Shown here: piece by piece, positions 1 through 12,014 of the stretch
How positions within the stretch are numbered: position 1 is the stretch's first letter
How the letters are laid out: each line of letters starts with the position of its first letter
Origin: Burkholderiales bacterium
Lineage (GTDB): Bacteria; Pseudomonadota; Gammaproteobacteria; Burkholderiales; Burkholderiaceae_C
Length of the DNA: 64,000 nt
NCBI GenBank assembly: GCA_016191525.1
Contig: JACPOK010000035.1
Coordinates: 62,001-126,000, forward strand
Direction: 5' to 3'
The notes under the pieces: model-generated
Seen by the model: the letters and a program-made list of their open reading frames with translations, nothing else
The model's database searches: none
What the model was told of the DNA's origin: nothing
Translations under genes and position numbers: made by a program

Positions 1-1
1 G

Positions 2-3117
<3,116 letters not shown>

Positions 3118-3169
3118 GCGCTTGAGGGCTGGACAGACCCGTGCCAAGGAGTGAAGGCAGAATTGTCCC

Positions 3170-5302
3170 ATGGCCGCGCCGCCCATTCTCTCCGCCCCCC
3201 ACAAAGCACTGCTCAAGCTGGGGCTGGGCCGCGACATCGACCTGGCGCTGCACCTGCCGCTGCGCTACGAGGACGAAACCCGCATCACCATGCTGCGCGA
3301 TGCGCGCGAGGGCGAGACCGCGCAGATCGAGGCCACCGTGACCGCCTGCGAGATCGCCTACCGGCCGCGCCGCCAGCTGGTGGTGACGGTGGATGACGGC
3401 AGCGACACCTGCGTGCTGCGCTTTTTCAGCTTCTACCCTTCGCAGCAGAAGGCGCTGGCCGTGGGCACCCGCATCCGCGCGCGGGGTGACCTGAAGGGCG
3501 GCTTCCTGGGCTGGCAGATGGTGCACCCCGTGTGCAAGCCGGCGGGCAGCGAGCTGCCGCAGGCGTTGACGCCGATCTATTCCACCGTGGCCGGCCTGCC
3601 GCAAAACTACCTGCGCAAGGCGGTGCTGGGCGGCCTGGCCCGGGCCGACCTCAGCAACACCTTTCCGCCCGAATTCCAGAGGCAAATCGGCCCGCAGAGC
3701 GCATGGGAGCTGTATAGGGCGCTATCATTTTTGCACCAGCCCACGCCCGACACAGCGCTCGCCGCGCTGGAAGACCGCAGCCACCCCGCCTGGCAGCGGC
3801 TGAAGGCGGAGGAGCTGCTGGCCCAGCAGCTGTCGCAGCTGGAAAGCAAGCGCGAGCGCGACCGCCTGCGCGCGCCCGTGCTGAAGTCCGTTCGCCCTGA
3901 GCCTGTCGAAGGGCTTCGACAAGCTCAGCCCGAACGGCATTTATCCCTGCACGAAAAGCTGCTGGCGATATTGCCGTTCCAGCTCACGCCTGCGCAACGC
4001 CGCGTGGGCGAGCAGATCGCGCGCGACCTGGGCCGCGCCGTGCCCATGCACCGGCTGCTGCAGGGCGACGTGGGCTCGGGCAAGACGGTGGTGGCGGCGC
4101 TGGCGGCAGCCATCGCCATCGACTCGGGCAGGCAATGCGCGCTGATGGCGCCCACCGAAATCCTGGCGGAGCAGCACTTCCGCAAGCTGATCGGCTGGCT
4201 GGAGCCCATCCTGGCGCCGCTGGGGCTGCGCGTGGCCTGGCTTACCGGCAGCCAGAAAAAGAAGGAGCGTGGCCAGATGCTGGAGCTGATCGCCAGCGGC
4301 GAGGCGGCGCTGGTGGTCGGCACGCATGCCGTCATCCAGGACCAGGTGCAATTCAAGCAGCTGGCGCTGGCCGTGATCGACGAGCAGCACCGCTTCGGCG
4401 TGGCGCAGCGGCTCGCCCTGCGCGCCAAGATGACCCATTCGACAGGCTCAGGGCGATCGGAACCCATGGAGCCGCACCTGCTGATGATGACCGCCACCCC
4501 GATCCCGCGCACGCTGGCCATGAGCTACTACGCCGACCTGGACGTCTCCACCATCGACGAGCTGCCGCCCGGCCGCACGCCGGTGGTGACCAAGCTGGTG
4601 GCCGACAGCCGGCGCGAGGAAGTGGTAGAGCGCATCCGGGCCCAGGTGGCGCAGGGCCGGCAGGTGTACTGGGTCTGCCCGCTGATCGAGGAGAGCGAGG
4701 CGCTGGACCTGACCAACGCCACCGAAACGCACGAAGCACTCAGCGCCGCGCTGCCGGGCGTGATGGTGGGCCTGCTGCATTCGCGCATGCCCGTGGCGGA
4801 AAAAAAGGCCGTGATGTCGCTGTTCACCGGCGGACAAATGGCCGTGCTGGTCAGCACCACGGTGATCGAAGTGGGCGTGGACGTGCCCAATGCCTCCCTG
4901 ATGGTGATCGAGCATGCCGAGCGCTTCGGCCTGTCGCAGCTGCACCAGCTGCGCGGGCGGGTCGGGCGCGGCACGGCCGCCTCGGCCTGCGTGCTGCTGT
5001 ATTCCATGGGCGAAGGCGGCCGCTTGGGCGAGACGGCGCGGGCCCGCCTGAAAGCCATGCAGGAGTGCAACGACGGCTTCGAGATCGCCCGGCGCGACCT
5101 GGAAATCCGCGGCCCGGGCGAGTTCCTGGGCTCGCGCCAGTCCGGTGCGCCGCTGCTGCGCTTTGCCGATCTGGCCACCGACACCCACCTCCTGGAATGG
5201 GCGCGCAGCCTGGCGCCGGTGATGCTGGACCGCCACCCGGGACTGGCCTCGCAACACACGGCGCGCTGGTTGGGTGGAAAATCAGAGTATCTGAAAGCGT
5301 AA
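3170..5302 (+). CDS. recG: ATP-dependent DNA helicase RecG
   Basis: RecG remodels stalled replication forks and branched DNA. The 710-residue protein has an N-terminal wedge/OB region, then Walker A GDVGSGKT (299-306), DEQH (about 404-407), [11 protein letters not shown] (about 440) and QLRGRVGRG. It is intact but contains two in-frame pieces that look like inserted palindromic repeats: [15 protein letters not shown] (residues about 241-257, before the helicase core) and [11 protein letters not shown] (about 421-431, between the DEQH motif and the TATP motif). Both are described as separate repeats. Its stop codon is immediately followed by the oxyR start, which suggests coupling. Confidence 0.96.
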   Translation: MAAPPILSAPHKALLKLGLGRDIDLALHLPLRYEDETRITMLRDAREGETAQIEATVTACEIAYRPRRQLVVTVDDGSDTCVLRFFSFYPSQQKALAVGTRIRARGDLKGGFLGWQMVHPVCKPAGSELPQALTPIYSTVAGLPQNYLRKAVLGGLARADLSNTFPPEFQRQIGPQSAWELYRALSFLHQPTPDTALAALEDRSHPAWQRLKAEELLAQQLSQLESKRERDRLRAPVLKSVRPEPVEGLRQAQPERHLSLHEKLLAILPFQLTPAQRRVGEQIARDLGRAVPMHRLLQGDVGSGKTVVAALAAAIAIDSGRQCALMAPTEILAEQHFRKLIGWLEPILAPLGLRVAWLTGSQKKKERGQMLELIASGEAALVVGTHAVIQDQVQFKQLALAVIDEQHRFGVAQRLALRAKMTHSTGSGRSEPMEPHLLMMTATPIPRTLAMSYYADLDVSTIDELPPGRTPVVTKLVADSRREEVVERIRAQVAQGRQVYWVCPLIEESEALDLTNATETHEALSAALPGVMVGLLHSRMPVAEKKAVMSLFTGGQMAVLVSTTVIEVGVDVPNASLMVIEHAERFGLSQLHQLRGRVGRGTAASACVLLYSMGEGGRLGETARARLKAMQECNDGFEIARRDLEIRGPGEFLGSRQSGAPLLRFADLATDTHLLEWARSLAPVMLDRHPGLASQHTARWLGGKSEYLKA
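3888..3937. repeat. REP-like palindrome inside recG
   Basis: Two 23-bp arms (3888-3910 and 3915-3937) are inverted copies with about 20 of 23 positions matching, separated by GGGC. The arm core is CTGAGCCTGTCGAA / TTCGACAAGCTCAG. This resembles a palindromic repeat I know from many beta- and alphaproteobacterial genomes (recognition from memory, not a search). It is read in frame as part of RecG. Confidence 0.8.
4438..4460. repeat. Single-arm copy of the same REP-like element inside recG
   Basis: The 23-bp stretch beginning TTCGACAGGCTCAGGGCGA matches one arm of the palindrome at 3888-3937, without the partner arm. It encodes an insertion in RecG between the DEQH motif and the MTATPIP motif and keeps the frame. 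Confidence 0.65.
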
Positions 5303-6256
5303 ATGACCCTCACCGAACTCAAATACATCGTCGCGGTGGCGCGCGAGCGGCACTTCGGCAAGGCGGCCGAGGCCTGCTTCGTCTCGCAGCCCACGCTGTC
5401 GGTGGCGATCAAGAAGCTGGAAGAGGAGCTGGAGGTCAAGCTGTTCGAGCGCAGCGCCAACGAGGTGACCGTGACGCCGCTGGGCGAGGACATCGTGCGG
5501 CAGGCGCAGAGCGTGCTGGAGCAGGCCGCCAGCATCAAGGAGATCGCCAAGCGCGGCAAGGACCCGCTGGCCGGGCCGCTGACGCTGGGCGTGATCTACA
5601 CCATCGGCCCCTACCTGCTGCCCGACCTGGTGCGCCAGTCGATCGACCGCGACCCGCAGATGCCGCTGATGCTGCAGGAGAACTTCACGGTCAAGCTGCT
5701 GGAGATGCTGCGCACCGGCGAGATCGACTGCGCCATCATGGCCGAGCCGTTTCCCGATACCGGGCTGGCCACCGCGCAGCTGTATGACGAGCCGTTTCTC
5801 GCGGCCGTGCCCAGCACCCACCCCTTCGCGAACAAGAAGCACATTACCTCGCAGGAACTCAAGAGCGAGACCATGTTGCTGCTGGGCACCGGCCACTGCT
5901 TTCGCGACCACGTGCTGGAGGTGTGCCCGGAGTTCGCGCGCTTTTCCAGCGACGCGGAAGGCATCCGCAAGAGCTTCGAGGGCTCTTCGCTGGAGACCAT
6001 CAAGCACATGGTGGCCGCCGGCATGGGCGTGACGCTGGTGCCGCGCCTGTCGGTGCCCAAGGATGCGCTGATGCCCAAGGGCAAGCGGCGCAGCGAGGAA
6101 GACGCCTATGTGCGCTACATCCCGTTCGATGGCGATCCGCCGACCCGCCGCGTGGTGCTGGCGTGGCGCCGCAGTTTCACCCGCTACGAGGCCATCGCGG
6201 CCTTGCGCAACTCGATCTACGCCTGCGAGCTGCCGGGCGTCAAACGCCTGTCCTAG
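5303..6256 (+). CDS. oxyR: Hydrogen peroxide-sensing LysR-family regulator OxyR
   Basis: The 317-residue LysR-type regulator has an N-terminal winged HTH (TELKYIVAVARERHFGKAAE) and the redox motif GTGHCFRDHVLEVC. The two cysteines fall exactly at residues 199 and 208, the positions of the peroxide-sensing disulfide in E. coli OxyR. It is therefore very likely the functional peroxide sensor that activates antioxidant genes. It starts directly after the recG stop with no spacer and is followed 8 bp later by a DyP peroxidase, a plausible target and operon partner. Confidence 0.95.
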   Translation: MTLTELKYIVAVARERHFGKAAEACFVSQPTLSVAIKKLEEELEVKLFERSANEVTVTPLGEDIVRQAQSVLEQAASIKEIAKRGKDPLAGPLTLGVIYTIGPYLLPDLVRQSIDRDPQMPLMLQENFTVKLLEMLRTGEIDCAIMAEPFPDTGLATAQLYDEPFLAAVPSTHPFANKKHITSQELKSETMLLLGTGHCFRDHVLEVCPEFARFSSDAEGIRKSFEGSSLETIKHMVAAGMGVTLVPRLSVPKDALMPKGKRRSEEDAYVRYIPFDGDPPTRRVVLAWRRSFTRYEAIAALRNSIYACELPGVKRLS

Positions 6257-6264
6257 ATCAATCA

Positions 6265-7173
6265 ATGAAGAAGTACCAGCCCGGAATTTTTGAGTCCGTG
6301 CCCGCCGTGGCGCGCTACGTGATGTTCAGCCTGGCCGCCGATGCCGGCGGGGCGGAGGCCATTCGGCAGGCGCTCACCCGCCTGTCGCCGCTGGCCAACG
6401 GCAGCGATGTGGTGCTGGGGCTGGGGCCTTCGCTGGTGGCGGCGCTGGGCGCAACGGTGCCGGGCCTGCACGAATTCCCCGAGCTTTCGGGCCATGGCGT
6501 AAAGGTGCCTTCCACGCCGGGCACGCTGTGGTGCTGGGTGCGCGGCGACGACCTGGGCGACCTGCTGCACCTCACGCGCAAGGTGCAGAAGGCGCTGGCG
6601 CCGGCCTTCGTGGTGCGCCATGTGGTGGATGCATTCCGCCACGCGCTGGGCGAGAGCGGCCATGGCCGCGACCTCACGGGCTATGAGGACGGCACCGAAA
6701 ACCCGAGCGGAAGCGCCGCCGAGGAAGCCGCTTTCGTCCAGGGGCAGGGCCCGGGCATGGACGGCTCCAGCTTCGTCGCCGTGCAGCAGTGGGCGCACGA
6801 CCTGGACGCGTTCGAAGCCCTGGGCGACGACGAGCGCGACCATTCCATCGGGCGGCGGCGCAGCGACAACGAGGAGCTGGAAGACTCGCCGACGTCGGCC
6901 CACGTCAAGCGCACCGCGCAAGAGGACTTCGATCCGCCCGCGTTCATGCTGCGCCGTTCCATGCCCTGGATGATGAGCATGCAGGCCGGGCTGATGTTCG
7001 TGGCCTTCGGCAGGTCGCTGTACGCCTTCGAGGCGCAGATGAAGCGCATGGCGGGCCAGGAGGACGGCGTCGTCGATGCGATGTTCAGCATCTCCCGGCC
7101 GGTGAACGGCGCGTATTTCTGGTGCCCGCCCCTGAAGGACGGCAAGCTCGACCTGCGCCAGCTCGGCCTCTGA
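6265..7173 (+). CDS. Dye-decolorizing (DyP-type) haem peroxidase
   Basis: The 302-residue protein carries the DyP motif GYEDGTENP (Asp142 would be the distal catalytic acid) and the C-terminal FGRSLYAFE region typical of cytosolic YfeX-like DyPs. No signal peptide is seen, so it should act in the cytoplasm as a haem-dependent peroxidase. The ATG at 6265 gives the expected start ([10 protein letters not shown]); the open frame continues upstream inside oxyR but is not needed. Adjacency to oxyR suggests a peroxide-response operon (inference). Confidence 0.92.
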   Translation: MKKYQPGIFESVPAVARYVMFSLAADAGGAEAIRQALTRLSPLANGSDVVLGLGPSLVAALGATVPGLHEFPELSGHGVKVPSTPGTLWCWVRGDDLGDLLHLTRKVQKALAPAFVVRHVVDAFRHALGESGHGRDLTGYEDGTENPSGSAAEEAAFVQGQGPGMDGSSFVAVQQWAHDLDAFEALGDDERDHSIGRRRSDNEELEDSPTSAHVKRTAQEDFDPPAFMLRRSMPWMMSMQAGLMFVAFGRSLYAFEAQMKRMAGQEDGVVDAMFSISRPVNGAYFWCPPLKDGKLDLRQLGL

Positions 7174-7180
7174 ACGCCTG

Positions 7181-8041
7181 ATGCTGCGGGAAAAACTGGC
7201 GCTCTACCTGGACCTGGTCCGCTGGAACCGGCCGGCCGGCTGGCTGCTGCTGCTGTGGCCCACGCTCAGCGCGCTGTGGATCGCGTCGCATGGCTTTCCG
7301 GGGTGGCGGCTGGTGGCCATCTTCACGCTGGGCACCATCCTCATGCGCAGCGCGGGCTGCTGCATCAACGATGTGGCCGACCGCGAATTCGACAGGCACG
7401 TGAAGCGCACGGCGCAGCGGCCGGTGACCCGCGGGGCTGTCTCCGCCAGGGAGGCGCTGGCGCTGGGCGCGGTGCTGGCGCTGCTGGCATTCGCGCTGGT
7501 GCTGGCCACCAACGCGGCGGCGATCGCGTGGTCGTTCGCGGCGCTGGCCATCGCCATCGCCTATCCCTGGGCCAAGCGCCTTGTCTCCATGCCGCAGGCG
7601 GTGCTGGGCGTGGCCTTCAGCTTCGGCATCCCGATGGCCTTCGCCGCGGTGCAGTCGCGCGTGCCGCTGCTGGCCTGGCTGCTGCTGCTGGGCAACCTGT
7701 TCTGGGTCGTGGCCTACGACACCGAATACGCGATGGTGGACCGTGACGACGACCTGCGCATCGGCATGAAGACTTCAGCCATCACGCTGGGCCGCGCCGA
7801 CGTGCCCGTGGTCATGCTTTGCTACGCGATTTACCTGGGGATATGGGCTGCAGCGCTTGCTGGCCGTGCTTCGCCAGCTATTATTTTTATAGCAACCGGG
7901 TTGGCGGCGGTCCAGGCCGCCTGGCACTACACGCTGATCCGCGGGCGCGCGCGCGAGGGCTGCTTCAAGGCCTTTCGCCTGAATCACTGGCTGGGCTTCA
8001 CGGTGTTCGCCGGCGTGGTGGCGGGCTACGCGCTGCGTTAA
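7181..8041 (+). CDS. ubiA: 4-hydroxybenzoate polyprenyltransferase (UbiA)
   Basis: This integral membrane prenyltransferase (286 residues) attaches the polyprenyl tail to 4-hydroxybenzoate in ubiquinone synthesis. Both Asp-rich substrate/Mg motifs are present: NDVADREFD (63-71) and [12 protein letters not shown] (180-191). Most of the rest is hydrophobic helices. The segment around residues 223-238 is encoded by an AT-rich palindromic repeat (separate entry), so part of one membrane helix appears repeat-derived. It converges on proC. Confidence 0.95.
   Translation: MLREKLALYLDLVRWNRPAGWLLLLWPTLSALWIASHGFPGWRLVAIFTLGTILMRSAGCCINDVADREFDRHVKRTAQRPVTRGAVSAREALALGAVLALLAFALVLATNAAAIAWSFAALAIAIAYPWAKRLVSMPQAVLGVAFSFGIPMAFAAVQSRVPLLAWLLLLGNLFWVVAYDTEYAMVDRDDDLRIGMKTSAITLGRADVPVVMLCYAIYLGIWAAALAGRASPAIIFIATGLAAVQAAWHYTLIRGRAREGCFKAFRLNHWLGFTVFAGVVAGYALR
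7850..7896. repeat. AT-rich palindromic repeat inside ubiA
   Basis: A GC-rich hairpin (GCTGGC...GCCAGC) is followed by GCTAT (7877-7881), seven bases and ATAGC (7889-7893). The AT-rich core stands out sharply from the GC-rich gene. It resembles the GCTAT...ATAGC elements I associate with Comamonadaceae genomes and shares its core design with 60052-60068. It is read in frame as part of a UbiA membrane helix. Confidence 0.55.
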
Positions 8042-8049
8042 TGGCCACC

Positions 8050-8113
8050 ACGCTCACTTCGCTCGCTGCCCCCCGAGGGGGCGTAGCCGCTTTGAGGCGG
8101 CTCGGCACCGGCT
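8050..8113. repeat. Intergenic GC-rich palindromic repeat between ubiA and proC
   Basis: Two hairpins lie side by side in the gap between convergent genes: CCCCCCGAGGGGG (about 8078-8091) and GCCGC-TTTGA-GGCGGC (about 8086-8101). The overall string resembles a dispersed intergenic element I associate with Comamonadaceae. Its position between two convergent 3' ends suggests a bidirectional transcription stop, though there is no T-run. Confidence 0.55.
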
Positions 8114-8118
8114 AGCTG

Positions 8119-8952
8119 CTACTTGCCGAATTCGTCGCCCAGCTCCGCGGCCCGGTGGTGCGCGGCCGCCAGCGCCTTGATGAACAGCGCCTTCATGCCA
8201 TCGCTTTCCATCGAGGTGATGGCAGCGTAGGTGGTGCCGCCTTTGGAGGTGACGCGCTGGCGCAGCACTTCCGGCGGGTCCTGCGAAGCGCGGGCCAGCT
8301 CCGAGGCGCCGACAAACGTGCCCACGGCCAGCTTGTGCGCCTGCTCGCGGTTCAGGCCCATGGCCAGGCCCGCTTCGGTCATCGCTTCCAGGAAGAAGAA
8401 GACATAGGCCGGGCCGGAGCCCGACAACGCGGTGACGGCGTCGAGCTGCGCCTCCTCGTCGACCCACAGGTATTCGCCGGTGGTGGCGATCACCTGCTCC
8501 ACCAGCGCGCGGTCCTGCCGGCCGGCGCCGACGCGCGCGAACAGCGCCGTCATGCCCTTGCCCACCAGGGCGGGGGTGTTGGGCATGGAGCGCACGATGC
8601 GATCGGTGCCCAGCCAGGCGGCGATGCTGCCGGAGCGGATGCCCGCCGCCACGCTCAGGTGCAGCGCGCCGGCCGTGTGGGGCCGGGCTTGCGCCGCCGC
8701 GTCCTTGAATGTCTGCGGCTTCACGGCCCAGACCACCAGACCGGTGCGCGCCAGCGCCGGCCCGGGCTGCTCCTGCGCGGTGATGCCGAAGTCGGCCTGC
8801 AGCTTGTCGCGCGCCGGGGCGAACGGCTCCACCACTTCGACCTGGACCGCGGGCAGGCCCTGGCGGAGCAGGCCGCCGATGATCGCGCTGGCCATGTTGC
8901 CGCCGCCGATGAACGCGATGGCCTGGCCCTGGAGGGGGGTGCTGGTTGTCAT
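8119..8952 (-). CDS. proC: Pyrroline-5-carboxylate reductase (ProC)
   Basis: This enzyme catalyses the last step of proline synthesis, NADPH-dependent reduction of pyrroline-5-carboxylate. The 277-residue protein starts with the Rossmann motif IAFIGGGNMASAIIGGL and carries the C-terminal signature DAVTALSGSGPAYVFFFLE and VTSKGGTT. It is divergent from glpD across a 73-bp spacer. Confidence 0.95.
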   Translation of the reverse strand: MTTSTPLQGQAIAFIGGGNMASAIIGGLLRQGLPAVQVEVVEPFAPARDKLQADFGITAQEQPGPALARTGLVVWAVKPQTFKDAAAQARPHTAGALHLSVAAGIRSGSIAAWLGTDRIVRSMPNTPALVGKGMTALFARVGAGRQDRALVEQVIATTGEYLWVDEEAQLDAVTALSGSGPAYVFFFLEAMTEAGLAMGLNREQAHKLAVGTFVGASELARASQDPPEVLRQRVTSKGGTTYAAITSMESDGMKALFIKALAAAHHRAAELGDEFGK

Positions 8953-9025
8953 GGCGGCAGTCTATCGCCACCGGCTAATCGGGCATAAAAAGTGGGCCGG
9001 GCGCGGCTGGGCGAAAATCAGCCGG

Positions 9026-10594
9026 ATGAACCGCAGTGAACTGGTCTCGCTCCTGGCCCGCCCCACGACTTATGACGTGGCCATCATCGGCGGCGGCGCC
9101 ACCGGCCTGGGCGTTGCGCTGGACGCCGCGGCGCGCGGCTTTTCGGTGGTGCTGGTGGAGTCGCATGACTTTGCCAAGGGCACCTCGTCGCGCGCCACCA
9201 AGCTGGTCCACGGCGGCGTGCGCTACTTGGCGCAGGGCAACATCAGCCTGGTGCGGGAGGCCCTGCACGAGCGAACCACCCTGCTGAAGAATGCGCCCCA
9301 CCTGGCCCAGCCCCTGGCCTTTGTCATGCCGTCGTACAAGTTCTGGGAAACGCCGTTCTATGGCGCCGGGCTGAAGATGTATGACGCGCTGGCGGGCAAG
9401 GCCGGCCTGGGGCCCACTGAATTCCTCAGCCGCGCCCGCACGCTGGAGTGCCTGCCCACGGCGCTGGCCCAGGGCCTGAAGGGCGGCGTCAAGTACTGGG
9501 ACGGGCAGTTCGACGATGCCCGGCTGGCGCTGGCGCTGGCCCGCACCGCCGCCTCGCGCGGAGCGTTGCTGGTGAACTACTGCGCGGCCACCGGCTTGGT
9601 GCACGAGGACGGCAAGGTGGCCGGGCTGCACTGCGAAGACCGCGAAACCGGCAAGCCGTATGCCCTGCGCGCCCGCTGCGTCATCAACGCCGCCGGTGTC
9701 TGGGTCGACGAATTCCGCCAGAAGGACGGCCAGGCGATCGGCCGACCGGTGAAACCCATGGTGGCGCCCAGCCAGGGCGTGCATATCGTGGTGGACCGGG
9801 AATTCCTGCCCGGCAACCACGCGCTGATGGTGCCGAAAACAGCGGACGGTCGCGTCCTGTTTGGCGTGCCGTGGCTGGGCAAGATCATCCTGGGCACCAC
9901 GGACACGCCCCGCGGCGACCTGTCGCGCGAGCCGCGGCCTTTCCGCGAGGAACTGCAGTTCATATTGAGTGAGTCGGCCCGTTATCTGAGCAAGGCACCG
10001 GGCACCGCAGACATCCGCAGCATGTGGGTGGGCCTGCGCCCTCTGGTCAAGCCGCAGGACGAAAACGGCGACGACACCAAGGCGCTGAGCCGGGAACACA
10101 CCGTGCTGGCAAGCCGCAGCGGCCTGGTCACCGTGACCGGCGGCAAATGGACCACTTACCGCGCCATGGCCGAGGACGTGCTGGAAAAGTGCTTTGAAAG
10201 GAAGTTGCTGGAAAGGGCAAGGCCGGGCGTCACCAATCACCTGAAGCTTGTCGGCGCCGAGGGGCTGGAGGGCCAGCCGGTGGCCATCAGCGAAGCCCAG
10301 GGCCTTCATTCCTATGGCAGCGAGGCCGCCAATGTGGCGGCTTTGCCGGGCGCCCGGCACGTGCTGGCCGGCGGGCTGACCGAGGCCATGGTGCGCTTTG
10401 CCGCCCGAAGTGAGTATGCGCGTACTGTCGAAGATATGCTGGCTCGGCGCTGCCGGTTGCTATTTCTAGACGCGAAGCTAGCGGGTTCGCTGGCCACGCG
10501 GGTGGGCGCCGTCCTGCACGAAGAGACCGGTGTCGATCCGCAGGTGGAACCGTTCCGCGAGCTTTGCCGGCTCTACCTCACCCTGCCCGCGTAG
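9026..10594 (+). CDS. glpD: Glycerol-3-phosphate dehydrogenase (GlpD)
   Basis: This FAD-dependent, membrane-associated enzyme oxidises glycerol-3-phosphate to DHAP and feeds electrons to quinone. The 522-residue protein has the FAD-binding motif VAIIGGGATGLG near the N-terminus, RATKLVHGGVRYL, and the C-terminal TVTGGKWTTYRAMAED. The open frame runs far upstream antisense to proC; the ATG at 9026 gives the standard start. There are no glp neighbours. Confidence 0.95.
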   Translation: MNRSELVSLLARPTTYDVAIIGGGATGLGVALDAAARGFSVVLVESHDFAKGTSSRATKLVHGGVRYLAQGNISLVREALHERTTLLKNAPHLAQPLAFVMPSYKFWETPFYGAGLKMYDALAGKAGLGPTEFLSRARTLECLPTALAQGLKGGVKYWDGQFDDARLALALARTAASRGALLVNYCAATGLVHEDGKVAGLHCEDRETGKPYALRARCVINAAGVWVDEFRQKDGQAIGRPVKPMVAPSQGVHIVVDREFLPGNHALMVPKTADGRVLFGVPWLGKIILGTTDTPRGDLSREPRPFREELQFILSESARYLSKAPGTADIRSMWVGLRPLVKPQDENGDDTKALSREHTVLASRSGLVTVTGGKWTTYRAMAEDVLEKCFERKLLERARPGVTNHLKLVGAEGLEGQPVAISEAQGLHSYGSEAANVAALPGARHVLAGGLTEAMVRFAARSEYARTVEDMLARRCRLLFLDAKLAGSLATRVGAVLHEETGVDPQVEPFRELCRLYLTLPA

Positions 10595-10601
10595 CGGCCG
10601 T

Positions 10602-10637
10602 TTGACAGCCCCGCCGCGATTTGCCATAATCGCGGGC
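10602..10637 (+). promoter_or_regulatory. Sigma70 promoter of the spc-alpha ribosomal operon
   Basis: TTGACA at 10602-10607 and CATAAT at 10625-10630 are separated by exactly 17 bp, a near-consensus promoter immediately after the glpD stop. Transcription would start near 10637, leaving a leader of about 130 nt before rplN. Confidence 0.85.
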
Positions 10638-10765
10638 TGCGCTTCTTTTTTAGGAGTGCAGAACTCTTGCCCAATCGGGGGCGCCGTGAGTGGTTCATGG
10701 CGCAGACGACGGGCCCAAGACTGCTCCTGTACGTAGTACGGGAGGCAAGTTGGGAATATTGAAAA
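10638..10765 (+). promoter_or_regulatory. Structured 5' leader of the spc operon
   Basis: The untranslated leader between the predicted start site and rplN contains a 9-bp hairpin (10724-10732 pairing with 10736-10744, loop GTA, one G-U pair) and other GC-rich palindromic stretches. No good terminator is visible. A role in ribosomal-protein autoregulation is a guess from position only. Confidence 0.4.
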
Positions 10766-11134
10766 ATGATCCAAACTGAATCCCGGCTCGAAGTCGCCGA
10801 CAACAACGGCGCGAAGTCCGTTCTTTGCATCAAGGTGCTGGGCGGCTCCAAGCGTCGCTACGCAAGCGTAGGCGACATCATCAAGGTGAGCATCAAGGAA
10901 GCTGCCCCGCGCGGCCGTGTGAAGAAGGGCGAGGTCTACAGTGCCGTCGTCGTTCGCACCGCCAAGGGCATCCGCCGCTCTGATGGCTCACTGGTCAAGT
11001 TCGACGGCAATGCCGCCGTGCTGCTCAACAACAAGCTGGAGCCCATCGGCACCCGCATCTTCGGCCCGGTCACGCGTGAATTGCGTACCGAGAAGTTCAT
11101 GAAGATCGTGTCCCTGGCCCCTGAAGTTCTGTAA
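10766..11134 (+). CDS. rplN: 50S ribosomal protein L14
   Basis: This 122-residue protein begins [17 protein letters not shown] and ends [10 protein letters not shown], the canonical L14 ends. It is the first gene of the spc operon and sits behind its own strong promoter. Upstream is glpD rather than rpsQ, so the S10 operon is not adjacent in this genome. Confidence 0.98.
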   Translation: MIQTESRLEVADNNGAKSVLCIKVLGGSKRRYASVGDIIKVSIKEAAPRGRVKKGEVYSAVVVRTAKGIRRSDGSLVKFDGNAAVLLNNKLEPIGTRIFGPVTRELRTEKFMKIVSLAPEVL

Positions 11135-11146
11135 AGAGGACGAGTC

Positions 11147-11464
11147 ATGAACAAGATTCGCAAAGGCGACGAGGTCATCGTGATCGCGGGCCGTGACAAG
11201 GGCAAGCGCGGCAAGATCACGCTGCGCAAGGACGACTCCCACGTGCTGGTCGAGGGCATCAACCTGGTGAAAAAGCACACCAAGGCGAACCCCCTGAAGG
11301 GCACCACGGGCGGCATCGTGGAAAAGGCCATGCCGATCCACCAGTCCAACGTGGCGATTTTCAACGCCGCCACCGGCAAGGCTGACCGCGTGGGCATCAA
11401 GGTCGATGGCAGCAAGCGCGTCCGCGTCTTCAAGTCCAGCGGCGAAGAAATCAAGGTGGCATGA
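11147..11464 (+). CDS. rplX: 50S ribosomal protein L24
   Basis: This 105-residue protein has the KOW motif near its start ([19 protein letters not shown]). It acts early in 50S assembly. It is 12 bp downstream of rplN, and an ATG overlaps its stop codon, although the better-spaced rplE start is 6 bp later. Confidence 0.97.
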   Translation: MNKIRKGDEVIVIAGRDKGKRGKITLRKDDSHVLVEGINLVKKHTKANPLKGTTGGIVEKAMPIHQSNVAIFNAATGKADRVGIKVDGSKRVRVFKSSGEEIKVA

Positions 11465-11466
11465 AC

Positions 11467-12006
11467 ATGGCACGTCTCCAACAACACTACCGCGAAAAGA
11501 TCGTTCCCGAACTGACCAAGCAGTTCGGCTACAAGTCGCCGATGCAGGTGCCGCGCCTGACCAAGATCACCCTGAACATGGGTGTCTCGGAAGCCGTCGC
11601 CGACAAGAAGGTCATGGACAACGCCGTGGGCGACCTGACCAAGATCGCCGGCCAGAAGCCCGTGGTGACCAAGGCCAAGAAGGCCATCGCCGGCTTCAAG
11701 ATCCGCGAAGGCCAGGCCATCGGAACGATGGTCACGCTGCGCGGCGTCAAGATGTATGAGTTCCTGGACCGTTTCGTTACCGTGGCCCTGCCCCGAGTGC
11801 GCGACTTCCGCGGCATTTCCGGCCGCGCTTTCGACGGCCGCGGCAACTACAACATCGGCGTGAAAGAGCAGATCATCTTCCCCGAGATCGAATACGACAA
11901 GGTTGACGCGCTGCGCGGCCTGAACATCAGCATCACGACGACGGCCAAGAACGACGAAGAGTGCAAGGCACTGCTCGCGGGCTTCCGTTTCCCCTTCAAG
12001 AACTGA
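11467..12006 (+). CDS. rplE: 50S ribosomal protein L5
   Basis: The 179-residue L5 binds 5S rRNA in the central protuberance. It begins [16 protein letters not shown] and ends [11 protein letters not shown]. An ATG at 11461 overlaps the rplX stop, but the ATG at 11467 has better spacing to the AAGG ribosome-binding sequence and gives the family N-terminus. Confidence 0.97.
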   Translation: MARLQQHYREKIVPELTKQFGYKSPMQVPRLTKITLNMGVSEAVADKKVMDNAVGDLTKIAGQKPVVTKAKKAIAGFKIREGQAIGTMVTLRGVKMYEFLDRFVTVALPRVRDFRGISGRAFDGRGNYNIGVKEQIIFPEIEYDKVDALRGLNISITTTAKNDEECKALLAGFRFPFKN

Positions 12007-12014
12007 GGCGAACC

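Noticed and set aside
3712-3735. AT-rich patch in recG resembling the GCTAT...ATAGC repeat
   Set aside because: Only a partial resemblance (GCTATCATTTTTGCA) without a second arm, and the residues fit ordinary RecG sequence.
10436-10490. AT-rich patch near the end of glpD as another repeat copy
   Set aside because: The protein segment (EDMLARRCRLLFLDAK) matches normal GlpD and there is no clean inverted repeat.
10530-10736. Small open frame across the glpD end and the rplN leader
   Set aside because: It starts inside glpD in another frame and spans the promoter; composition and position give no support for a gene.
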